NCBI GenBank assembly: GCA_025963425.1
Contig: JAOPUQ010000224.1
Location: forward strand, 1 to 6,820
Origin: Modestobacter sp.
GTDB lineage: Bacteria; Actinomycetota; Actinomycetes; Mycobacteriales; Geodermatophilaceae
DNA: 6,820 bases
Direction of reading: 5' to 3'
Shown piece after piece: positions 1 through 5,822 of this stretch. The position numbers and the translations under genes are program-made. The stretch's first letter is position 1. Every line of letters starts with the position of its first letter. The notes beneath the pieces are model-generated. The model made no database searches. It saw nothing but the letters and a program-made list of their open reading frames with translations, and had not been told where the DNA came from.

Positions 1-480
1 GTTGTTGCAGCCGACGCTGATGGACACCCAGCCGGAGTAGGCGGAGTCCCGCTTCGCCGGAAGGCTGGAGGGGAAGACCTCCAGGGCCTCGACGATCTCC
101 ACCTGGGCCTCGGCGTTGTGCCGGGCGCGCTCGAGCAGCGCGGGCAGTGAGCCGACGTTGTGGGTGCCGAAGACGACGTCCACCCAGGGGGCGCGGCGGA
201 CGATCTCGCTGCGGTCCTTCTGTGCCAGGCAGCCGCCGACGGCGATCTGCATGCCGGGGCGGGCGTCCTTGACCGGGCGGAGGTGCCCGAGGTTGCCGTA
301 CAGCCGGTTGTCGGCGTTCTCCCGGACCGCGCAGGTGTTGAGGACGACGACGTCGGCGTCGGCACCCTCGGCGGCAGCGCGGTACCCGGCCTCCTCGAGC
401 AGGCCGGAGAGCCGCTCGGAGTCGTGCACGTTCATCTGACAGCCGTAGGTGCGCACCCGGTAGGTCCTGCCTTGGTCCAC
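1..480 (-). CDS. miaB: MiaB, tRNA-2-methylthio-N6-dimethylallyladenosine synthase, N-terminal 160 codons (3' end outside window)
   Basis: Radical-SAM methylthiotransferase that adds a methylthio group to isopentenyl-adenosine 37 of tRNAs reading UNN codons; cytoplasmic. Reading from the GTG at 480, the protein begins MDQGRTYRVRTYGCQMNVHD and carries the three cysteines of the N-terminal UPF0004/MTTase domain: Cys14 (YGCQMN), Cys50 (LNTCAV) and Cys84 (GGCLAQ). The window ends at GCNN (Cys158), the first cysteine of the radical-SAM CxxxCxxC motif, so the rest of the SAM domain and the TRAM domain are not visible. The YGCQMNVHDSERL start is typical of MiaB rather than RimO. The frame stays open upstream of the GTG, but family alignment favours this start; no good ribosome-binding site is visible. 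It is transcribed divergently from gluA, next to recX-recA, as in other actinobacteria. Confidence 0.95.
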   Translation of the reverse strand, partial: MDQGRTYRVRTYGCQMNVHDSERLSGLLEEAGYRAAAEGADADVVVLNTCAVRENADNRLYGNLGHLRPVKDARPGMQIAVGGCLAQKDRSEIVRRAPWVDVVFGTHNVGSLPALLERARHNAEAQVEIVEALEVFPSSLPAKRDSAYSGWVSISVGCNN

Positions 481-658
481 GGGCCGATCGTACGGACGGC
501 CGCGGCAGGCCCGGTGGGCGCGCACCCGCCGCGCAGCGGCCGATCGTGATCAGCACGACAGTCCCTCGGGGAACTCTGGCCCGGGACCCAGCTTCGTTAC
601 AGCTTCGTGATGGCTCCGCCGCCTGACCCGCCCGGGAGGCCGCCTAGGGTCACGATCT
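481..658. promoter_or_regulatory. Divergent intergenic region between miaB and gluA
   Basis: This 178-bp stretch must hold the promoter of gluABCD and probably that of miaB, since the two genes point away from each other. I cannot fix a clear -35/-10 pair. What is visible: CCGATCGT at 484-491 and 540-547 (a third copy lies just inside gluA at 663-670), an 11-bp-spaced direct repeat at 589-610, and an inverted repeat at 648-664 across the gluA start. The role as regulatory region is inferred from position only. Confidence 0.5.
589..610. repeat. Two adjacent copies of CAGCTTCGTNA (11-bp period) upstream of gluA
   Basis: CAGCTTCGTTA (589-599) is followed directly by CAGCTTCGTGA (600-610), with one mismatch. 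The period is about one helical turn, so two copies would present the same face of the DNA to a protein. They lie about 50 bp upstream of the gluA start. A role as operator is inference; chance is possible for a repeat this short. Confidence 0.4.
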
Positions 659-664
659 GTGACC
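648..664. promoter_or_regulatory. Inverted repeat GGTCAC-N5-GTGACC over the gluA start codon
   Basis: The half-sites at 648-653 and 659-664 are perfect reverse complements with the 5-base spacer GATCT. The right half-site begins with the GTG start codon of gluA, and the left one overlaps the only plausible Shine-Dalgarno bases (AGGG, 646-649). On DNA it could be an operator; in mRNA it could fold into a 6-bp stem that hides both the start codon and the ribosome-binding site. The half-site order (TCAC...GTGA) is opposite to the classic CRP/GlxR site (TGTGA...TCACA). Confidence 0.4.
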
Positions 665-1414
665 GATCGTCCGACCGGAGAGCCTCTCGTCCGCCTGACC
701 GGTGTCAACAAGTGGTTCGGCGAACTGCACGTGCTGCAGGACATCGACCTGACCATCGACCGCGGCGAGGTCGTCGTGGTCATCGGCCCGTCGGGTTCGG
801 GCAAGTCGACGCTGTGCCGCACCATCAACCGGCTGGAGTCCATCCAGCGCGGTGAGATCACCATCGACGGCCAGCGACTGCCCGAGGAGGGCAAGGAGCT
901 CGCCCGGCTGCGCAGTGACGTCGGCATGGTGTTCCAGAGCTTCAACCTCTTCGCGCACAAGACCGTGCTGGAGAACGTGACGCTGGGGCCGATCAAGGTG
1001 CGCAAGCAGTCCAAGGCCGACGCCGAGAAGCGCGCCCGCGAACTGCTGGACCGGGTCGGGGTGAGCGCCCAGGCCGACAAGGTCCCCGCGCAGCTGTCCG
1101 GTGGTCAGCAGCAGCGGGTGGCGATCGCCCGGTCGCTGGCCATGGACCCGAAGGTGATGCTCTTCGACGAGCCCACCTCCGCACTGGACCCCGAGATGAT
1201 CAACGAGGTCCTCGACGTGATGACCTCGCTGGCCCGGGACGGCATGACGATGGTCGTGGTCACCCACGAGATGGGTTTCGCCCGTCGCGCCGCGAACCGG
1301 GTCGTCTTCATGGACGCCGGCCGGATCGTCGAGTCCGCGACGCCGGAGGAGTTCTTCACCAACCCGAGCTCCGACCGGGCCAAGGACTTCCTCTCCAAGA
1401 TCTTGAACCACTGA
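659..1414 (+). CDS. gluA: GluA, ATP-binding subunit of glutamate-type amino-acid ABC importer
   Basis: ATPase that powers import through GluC/GluD on the inner face of the membrane. All nucleotide-binding motifs are intact in 251 residues, the usual length: Walker A GPSGSGKST (43-51), Q-loop Gln93 in MVFQSFNLF, signature LSGGQQQR (146-153), Walker B VMLFDE (166-171), D-loop SALD (174-177) and switch His203 in VTHEMGFAR. These belong to the polar amino-acid (GlnQ/HisP-like) subfamily, and the operon context points to glutamate. GTG at 659 is the only start after an in-frame stop at 608-610. The ribosome-binding site is weak (AGGG, 646-649) and lies in an inverted repeat. gluB follows after 29 bp, so this is the first gene of the operon. 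The substrate is inferred from synteny; glutamine, aspartate or another polar amino acid remains possible. Confidence 0.95.
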   Translation: MTDRPTGEPLVRLTGVNKWFGELHVLQDIDLTIDRGEVVVVIGPSGSGKSTLCRTINRLESIQRGEITIDGQRLPEEGKELARLRSDVGMVFQSFNLFAHKTVLENVTLGPIKVRKQSKADAEKRARELLDRVGVSAQADKVPAQLSGGQQQRVAIARSLAMDPKVMLFDEPTSALDPEMINEVLDVMTSLARDGMTMVVVTHEMGFARRAANRVVFMDAGRIVESATPEEFFTNPSSDRAKDFLSKILNH

Positions 1415-1443
1415 CCCACCGCACACCCACGAGAGGACCCTCC

Positions 1444-2337
1444 ATGCGCATCACCCGCTACGCCGCCGCCTTCGCGGCGTTCGGCGTCGTGCTCGCCGGC
1501 TGTTCCAGCGAGGCCGGCAACCAGGCCGGGACCGCCGCCGAGAACACCAGCGCCGTTGCGACCGACGTCCAGTTCGACGCCGGGACGACGATGGCCGAGC
1601 TCAACGCGGCCGGCGCGATCACCATCGGCACCAAGTTCGACCAGCCCGGGTTCGGTCTCCTCAACCCGACCACCAAGGCGCCAGAGGGCTTCGACGTCGA
1701 GATGGGCAAACTCATCGCCGCCAAGCTCGGGATCCCCGCGGACGGGATCACCTGGACCGAGACGGTCTCGGCCAACCGCGAGGCGTTCATCCAGAACGGC
1801 CAGGTCGACATCGTGGTGGCCACCTACACGATCAACGACAAGCGCAAGGAGGTCGTGGACTTCGCCGGGCCGTACTACGAGGCGGGCCAGGACATCATGG
1901 TCGCCAAGGGCAACCCCGAGAAGATCGAGGGTCCGGACGACCTCGCCGGCAAGAACGTCTGCTCGGTGGAGGGCTCCACCCCGGCGGAGAACATTCGCAC
2001 GAAGTACCCGCAGGCGCAGCTCACCCTCTTCGACGTCTACTCCAAGTGCGCCGACGCCCTGACCAACGGTCAGGTCGACGCGGTCACCACGGACAACGTC
2101 ATCCTCACCGGTCTGGTGGCCGGCAACCCCGAGGGCTTCCAGCTGGTGGGCAACCCGTTCACCAAGGAGCCCTACGGCATCGGCCTGGCCAAGGGCGACG
2201 ACGCGTTCCGCGCCTTCATCAACGACACCCTCCAGGAGTCCTTCGACGACGGCTCCTGGGCCGACGCCTGGGACGCGACCGCAGGCGCCATCAGCGGCAC
2301 CGAGGCCCCCAAGCCGCCGACCATCGACCGCTACTGA
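1444..2337 (+). CDS. gluB: GluB, lipoprotein substrate-binding protein of glutamate-type ABC importer
   Basis: Extracellular solute-binding protein (SBP family 3) that captures the amino acid and delivers it to GluC/GluD. Residues 1-20 form a lipoprotein signal peptide ending in the lipobox VLAGC, so the mature protein should be lipid-anchored at Cys20, followed by a Ser/Ala/Gly-rich linker. The family signature is seen at GFDVEMGKLIAAKLG (82-96), and the typical DIVVATYTINDKRKEVVDFAGPYY block at about 122-145. Besides Cys20 there are only two cysteines, Cys173 (NVCSVEGSTP) and Cys202 (YSKCADAL); they are placed to form a disulfide across the second lobe, which I infer. The ATG has a strong ribosome-binding site, GAGAGGA (1431-1437), 6 bases upstream. 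Length (297) is normal. A hairpin downstream may keep its transcript more abundant than the permease part. Confidence 0.94.
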   Translation: MRITRYAAAFAAFGVVLAGCSSEAGNQAGTAAENTSAVATDVQFDAGTTMAELNAAGAITIGTKFDQPGFGLLNPTTKAPEGFDVEMGKLIAAKLGIPADGITWTETVSANREAFIQNGQVDIVVATYTINDKRKEVVDFAGPYYEAGQDIMVAKGNPEKIEGPDDLAGKNVCSVEGSTPAENIRTKYPQAQLTLFDVYSKCADALTNGQVDAVTTDNVILTGLVAGNPEGFQLVGNPFTKEPYGIGLAKGDDAFRAFINDTLQESFDDGSWADAWDATAGAISGTEAPKPPTIDRY

Positions 2338-2348
2338 CCCACCTGTGA

Positions 2349-2383
2349 CGCCGCCGGGCGGGGACTCCCTCCGCCCGGCGGTG
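2349..2383 (+). terminator. Hairpin between gluB and gluC (partial terminator or mRNA-stabilising stem)
   Basis: CCGCCGGGCGG (2351-2361) pairs perfectly with CCGCCCGGCGG (2371-2381) around a 9-base loop. A G-U pair (2350/2382) and a C-G pair (2349/2383) extend the stem to 13 bp. No run of T follows, and gluC starts 31 bases later with its own strong ribosome-binding site, so full termination is unlikely. In ABC-importer operons such stems after the binding-protein gene commonly raise its expression above that of the permeases; applying that here is inference. Confidence 0.65.
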
Positions 2384-2414
2384 CCACGTCCGCCCAGCCT
2401 CGAGAGGGGGCACG

Positions 2415-3062
2415 GTGCAGTTCTTCATCGACAACTTCCCGCTGCTGCGGGAGGCCTTCCTCACGACGCTGAGCCTGTCCCTGCTCGCCGGCCTGGTCGC
2501 CATCGTCCTCGGGACCCTGCTGGCCGCCCTGCGGGTCAGCCCGGTGCTGCCGCTGCGCGGTCTGGCGACCTTCTACGTGGAGACGTTCCGGAACACGCCG
2601 CTGACGGTCGTCTTCTTCTTCATCATCTTCGGGCTGCCGCAGATCGACTTCTCCGTCGGCTTCTTCACCGGCTCGGTGCTCGCGGTCGGCATGTACACCG
2701 CCGCCTTCGTCTGCGAGGCCGTGCGTTCGGGCATCAACGCGGTCTCCGCCGGTCAGGCCGAGGCCTCCCGGGCTCTCGGGCTGACGTTCGGCCAGTCCCT
2801 GCGTGAGGTCGTGCTTCCCCAGGCGTTCCGCACCGTCGTCCCCCCACTGGGCAACGTCTGGATCGCCATGGTCAAGAACACCTCGATCGCGGCCGGCTTC
2901 GCCGTCACCGAGCTGACCGCGTCGCTGCAGCGGCTGTCCAATGCCAACGGCGGGGAGATCCTGCTGGTCCTGCTCGCCGTCGTCGCCGGCTACATGCTGA
3001 TCACGCTTCCGTCGGCGTACGGCATCAGCCGCGTCGAGCGCCGGGTGGCGATCCTCCGATGA
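2415..3062 (+). CDS. gluC: GluC, permease subunit of glutamate-type ABC importer
   Basis: Inner-membrane permease of the polar amino-acid (HisM/GlnP-like) family. The 215-residue protein has hydrophobic segments at about 13-38, 62-76, 83-104 and 182-202, with a fifth weaker one near 138-160. The cytoplasmic EAA loop, EASRALGLTFGQSLREVVLPQA in outline, spans 116-137 and is the contact point for GluA. The motif FRNTPLTVVFFFIIFGLP (58-75) is typical of the family. The GTG start at 2415 is preceded by GAGAGGGGG (2402-2410), a strong ribosome-binding site at good spacing. The stop overlaps the gluD start (ATGA, 3059-3062), so translation of the two permeases is coupled, as expected for a heterodimer. 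Confidence 0.94.
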   Translation: MQFFIDNFPLLREAFLTTLSLSLLAGLVAIVLGTLLAALRVSPVLPLRGLATFYVETFRNTPLTVVFFFIIFGLPQIDFSVGFFTGSVLAVGMYTAAFVCEAVRSGINAVSAGQAEASRALGLTFGQSLREVVLPQAFRTVVPPLGNVWIAMVKNTSIAAGFAVTELTASLQRLSNANGGEILLVLLAVVAGYMLITLPSAYGISRVERRVAILR

Positions 3063-3952
3063 GCGCACCGGTCCTGTTCGACCTCCCCGGTCCGAAGACG
3101 CGTGCCCGGATCCGGATCGGCACGGTCATCGGCGCCCTCGTCGTGCTGGCCGTCATCGCCTTCGTGCTCGTCCGGCTCGCCGGGAACGGGCAGCTGGACC
3201 CGCAGCGTTGGGCGGTGCTCTTCGACCCCAACAGCGGGGTGCCCCAGGCGCTGGGCGACGCGCTGGTCGCCACCCTGAAGGTGGCCGCGGTGGGGATGGT
3301 GTTCGCGACCCTGCTGGGGCTGCTGCTCGCCGTGGGCCGGCTCTCCGACCACCCCTGGGTACGGGTGCCGGTGACGACGGTCATCGAGTTCTTCCGGGCC
3401 ATCCCGCTGCTGGTGGTCATCTTCGCGCTGTACTTCGTGCTGCCCAGCTTCGGCATCCGGCTCAGCGCCTATGCCGCCCTCACCTGCGGGCTGGTGCTCT
3501 ACAACATGGCCGTGCTGGCCGAGGTCTTCCGCGCCGGGATCCTCTCCGTCGACCGCGGTCAGCCGGAGGCCGCCTACGGGCTGGGGCTGCGCAAGTCGCA
3601 GGTCATGCGGCTCGTGCTGCTGCCGCAGGCCATCCGGCGCATGCTGCCGGTGCTCATCGCGCAGCTGGTCGTGCTGCTCAAGGACAGCTCCCTGGGCTTC
3701 ATCATCGGCTACTTCGAACTGCTCCGGCAGGCGCGCAGCCTGGTCGAGTTCTTCACCCCGCGCTTCGGCAACGAGTACACCTTCCAGCTGTACGTGGCGG
3801 CCGGACTGATCTACATCGCGATCAACGTGCTGCTCTCCCAGCTGGCCAAGCTCATCGATCGGCGCACCAGCCGGAACCAGAAGGTCGGCAAGGTGGCCGC
3901 CATCCGCCTGCCGGACGAGGGCATGGCGGCGGCGCCCGGAGCGTCGGTCTGA
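3059..3952 (+). CDS. gluD: GluD, permease subunit of glutamate-type ABC importer
   Basis: Second permease subunit, pairing with GluC to form the membrane channel. It has 297 residues: a short cytoplasmic N-terminus, hydrophobic segments at about 20-40, 68-92, 108-132, 138-160, 193-215 and 245-265, and the EAA loop at 170-191 (EAAYGLGLRKS...LLPQA). FFRAIPLLVVIFALYFVLP (111-129) is the family's conserved second-helix region. It is longer than GluC because of an extra N-terminal helix and a hydrophilic C-terminal tail (about 267-297), which is usual for GluD. The ATG lies inside the gluC stop (ATGA overlap), with no need for a strong ribosome-binding site of its own. It is the last gene of the operon; no convincing terminator directly follows. 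Confidence 0.94.
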   Translation: MSAPVLFDLPGPKTRARIRIGTVIGALVVLAVIAFVLVRLAGNGQLDPQRWAVLFDPNSGVPQALGDALVATLKVAAVGMVFATLLGLLLAVGRLSDHPWVRVPVTTVIEFFRAIPLLVVIFALYFVLPSFGIRLSAYAALTCGLVLYNMAVLAEVFRAGILSVDRGQPEAAYGLGLRKSQVMRLVLLPQAIRRMLPVLIAQLVVLLKDSSLGFIIGYFELLRQARSLVEFFTPRFGNEYTFQLYVAAGLIYIAINVLLSQLAKLIDRRTSRNQKVGKVAAIRLPDEGMAAAPGASV

Positions 3953-4133
3953 CCCGACCGTCCGGCGGCTGCCCCGGCACCGGCATGCCTGTCCTGAGCT
4001 GAGCGTTCACCGGGACGCCTGCCCCGGCACCCGACGTGTGCGACGCGCGCTGTGAACAACGCTCGGATAACCGGTTGCGGCTTGGCACTTTCTCCCGGTG
4101 GCCTCCGGGGCGGGGACTGCCGAGATGTAGGAC
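3953..4133 (+). other. Spacer between gluD and the small unknown gene
   Basis: No gene is visible in these 181 bases. They contain a 13-bp direct repeat, CTGCCCCGGCACC, at 3969-3981 and 4019-4031; a small 5-bp stem (4010-4014 with 4023-4027) that is too weak to call a terminator; and the palindrome AACCGGTT (4069-4076). TGAAC (4053-4057) and GGTT (4073-4076) vaguely resemble an ECF-type promoter pair, but I do not consider this supported. Whether the next gene is read through from gluD or has its own promoter cannot be told. Confidence 0.4.
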
Positions 4134-4535
4134 ATGACCGCTGCTCACGTCTTGGCCCCGGACCTGGACGACATGGACGACATGGCTGACACCGCGCAGA
4201 TCTTCGTCAGTCGGCTGCGCGCGAGCGCTGCGGGCTTCGCCACCGCGGCGGGCGCCGAGTCGGCGATCGTCCGCGAGGCGGTCCCCCCGGCCCGACACCG
4301 CCGTTCCCGGTGCCGGGTGGTGCTGCGCTACTCCACCGGCGAGGAAAGCGACGTGACCTTCCTGGGCCCGGTCAGCCACCCCTCGCGCGCCCGGGAGGTG
4401 ACCATGTCGCAGTTCGACACCTCGATCCAGCTGTGGCTGGGCACCGGCCAGGAACGCAGCCGGCGCTGGCTCGTGCCGGACGAGGACGCCGCCGACGGTG
4501 TGGCCGTGGACGTCTCCGCCTGGCTCGACCGCTGA
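4134..4535 (+). CDS. Small protein of unknown function (133 aa)
   Basis: I do not recognise this protein. It looks like a true gene: GC-rich third positions, no overlap with another gene, and an end 35 bases before a strong terminator. It has no signal peptide or membrane segment, so it is probably cytoplasmic. The N-terminus is acidic (DLDDMDDMAD, 10-19) and encoded by two exact copies of GACGACATG (4167-4184). A basic stretch, RHRRSRCRVVLRYSTGEES (about 54-72), starts what reads as a small beta-rich domain: VVLRYSTGEESDVTFLG, then FDTSIQLWLGTG and RRWLVPDEDA. It ends VDVSAWLDR. The start is uncertain: Met14 and Met17 are alternatives, and the ATG at 4134 has no good ribosome-binding site. 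Just upstream, a better-placed ATG (4125) is followed at once by TAG in the same frame. Confidence 0.75.
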   Translation: MTAAHVLAPDLDDMDDMADTAQIFVSRLRASAAGFATAAGAESAIVREAVPPARHRRSRCRVVLRYSTGEESDVTFLGPVSHPSRAREVTMSQFDTSIQLWLGTGQERSRRWLVPDEDAADGVAVDVSAWLDR

Positions 4536-4569
4536 GCCCGGCGGTCGCCGCCCGGCGGCCCGACCGCTG

Positions 4570-4614
4570 AACGCCAGCAGCCCAGATCCGGTGCGGATCT
4601 GGGCTGCTGGCGTT
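4570..4614. terminator. Perfect 21-bp hairpin, bidirectional terminator between convergent genes
   Basis: Bases 4570-4590 are the exact reverse complement of 4594-4614, leaving a 3-base loop (GTG, 4591-4593). It sits between the stop of the small plus-strand gene (4535) and the stop of recX (4641, minus strand), the expected place for a shared terminator. Neither side has a proper T-run (TT then C on the plus side), which fits the U-poor terminators common in high-GC actinobacteria. Confidence 0.92.
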
Positions 4615-4640
4615 TCAGGACCCGGGAGCTGGTTGGGGTG

Positions 4641-5738
4641 TCAGCGCGGCCGGTCGGCCGGTGGCTGGGACTGCCGGCCGATCGCGACCCAGTGCCCCTC
4701 CCCCGCCTCGTCGGCCATGCTCGCGCCACGTTGGCCGGCGATGCCGCCGGCCCCGCCGCCACCGAGGCCGCTGCCGTTGGGTTTTCCCTCCCTGGGCGCG
4801 CGGCCGGCCTTCCGGCCTCCAAAGCCCCCACTCCCGAAGCCACCGCTCCCGAAGCCACCGCCGCCAGCCCCACCGCCGAGTCCGCGACTTCCGGACGGAC
4901 CGCGGCCGGATGCACTGCGGCCGAACCCGCCGCCGCCGAAGCCGCCCGCGGAGCGAGCAGCCGGGGCGATCTCCTCGGGGGCCTGCGCCTCGTCGATGTC
5001 CTCGTCCGGGTCGTCGTCCTCCGCGGCCAGGTCAGCGTCGGCGTAGGCGGCGTCCAGCGCCTCGCGCGCCACGATGCCGGCCAGCCCACCGCCGTAGCCC
5101 TTGCGGGCGAGCATGCCGACCAGGCGGCGCTCGGCGGTGACCCGGTCCAGGCGGGCCATGCTGCGGGCCCTGCGCGCCACCAGTCGGCGCGCGGTGTCCC
5201 ACTCGTCCTGCGGGTCGATCTCGGCGACCGCCGCGGCGGCCACCTCGTCGTCGACGCCCTTGGCCCGGAGTTCCTGGGTCAGCGCGCGGCGGGCCAGCCC
5301 GCGCCCGGACTGCCGGGAGCTCACCCATGCCGCGGCGTAGGCAGCGTCGTCGATCAGCCCGACCTCGGTGAGCCGGTCCAGCACGGCCTCGGCGACCTCG
5401 TCGGCGACCTCGCGCCGGGCCAGCAGCTCGGCGAGCTGCTGGCGGGTCTTGGACGCCCCGGTCAGCGCCCGCAGGCAGATGCCGCGGGCGACCTCCACCG
5501 GGTCGCGCTCGTCGGCGGGGGCCGACGACTCTGCACCGGCGGCACCGTCGGAGGTGGTACCCGAGGTGCTGCCGGCACGTCGACCCGCGCTCCGGCCACC
5601 GCGCCCGTCCCCGAACCCGGACCGCCCGCCGCTCCGCCCGGAGGCGGCACCTGCCCGACGGCGACCGGACCGCCGGGCATCGCCACCCGCCGGTCCGGCC
5701 GCACCGTCGGCGTCGGTACCGGACCCCGAATCGGTCAT
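4641..5738 (-). CDS. recX: RecX, regulator of RecA, with long low-complexity extensions
   Basis: RecX binds RecA filaments and limits their extension and recombinase activity. The recognisable RecX domain lies at about residues 80-232: DPVEVARGICLRALTGASKTRQQL, LTEVGLIDDAAYAAAWVSSR, RGLARRALTQELRAKGV and ERRLVGMLARKGYGG in outline, the usual helical repeats. The whole protein is 365 residues against roughly 150-200 for most RecX proteins. Residues 1-78 are rich in Gly, Ser, Ala and Arg (11 Arg between 22 and 54). Residues 236-257 are acidic (AAEDDDPDEDIDEAQAPEE). Residues 264-335 are Gly-rich with five GFG motifs, and the end is GHWVAIGRQSQPPADRPR. An in-frame TAG four codons upstream rules out a longer N-terminus. 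The region before the ATG holds GGGGTGGG as a possible ribosome-binding site. It lies 84 bp after recA in the same direction, the usual pairing. Confidence 0.92.
   Translation of the reverse strand: MTDSGSGTDADGAAGPAGGDARRSGRRRAGAASGRSGGRSGFGDGRGGRSAGRRAGSTSGTTSDGAAGAESSAPADERDPVEVARGICLRALTGASKTRQQLAELLARREVADEVAEAVLDRLTEVGLIDDAAYAAAWVSSRQSGRGLARRALTQELRAKGVDDEVAAAAVAEIDPQDEWDTARRLVARRARSMARLDRVTAERRLVGMLARKGYGGGLAGIVAREALDAAYADADLAAEDDDPDEDIDEAQAPEEIAPAARSAGGFGGGGFGRSASGRGPSGSRGLGGGAGGGGFGSGGFGSGGFGGRKAGRAPREGKPNGSGLGGGGAGGIAGQRGASMADEAGEGHWVAIGRQSQPPADRPR
4831..4860 (-). repeat. 15-bp tandem repeat in the Gly/Phe-rich tail of recX
   Basis: CTCCCGAAGCCACCG occurs twice in exact tandem (4831-4845 and 4846-4860), with degenerate copies in phase on both sides (4816-4830 and 4861-4875). 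On the coding strand each unit encodes GGFGS, in register with the reading frame. Some flanking codons (TTT, GGA, AGT) are unusual for this genome, suggesting the tail evolves quickly by repeat expansion. Confidence 0.85.
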
Positions 5739-5792
5739 GAGCCCACCCCGCTAGCGCTCGTCAGGCCCATGGCCACCGGTGCTGCGTTTCTC

Positions 5793-5816
5793 CGTGACCT
5801 CGCGCGGCCGGTCACG
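5793..5816 (-). promoter_or_regulatory. Hairpin in the recA-recX spacer
   Basis: CGTGACC (5793-5799) and GGTCACG (5810-5816) form a perfect 7-bp stem with a 10-base loop, starting 6 bases after the recA stop. In other bacteria a stem here lets only part of recA transcription continue into recX, keeping RecX scarce; that role is inferred. No T-run follows, so it is at most a partial terminator. Confidence 0.45.
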
Positions 5817-5822
5817 AGGGCC

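Noticed and set aside
569..598. ECF sigma promoter (GGGAACT ... CGTT) upstream of gluA
   Set aside because: The words fit, but the spacer is 19 bases, longer than the 15-17 normally seen, so I do not call it.
650..1426. Minus-strand frame of 258 codons opposite gluA
   Set aside because: Antisense shadow of a complete ABC ATPase; no recognisable domain.
2331..3068. Minus-strand frame of 245 codons opposite gluC
   Set aside because: Composition (Gly, Asp, Gln, Arg, Glu) is that of an antisense shadow; gluC on the plus strand is a clear permease.
4498..5046. Plus-strand frame with PKPPLPKPP repeats opposite recX
   Set aside because: It is the antisense reading of the GGFGS repeats. It crosses the terminator, and recX has a recognisable domain on the other strand.
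4328..5089. Long minus-strand open frame overlapping the recX tail and the small gene
   Set aside because: It is Arg/Ala/Pro-rich, runs through the terminator hairpin, and overlaps recX in another frame. This is typical of spurious frames in high-GC DNA.
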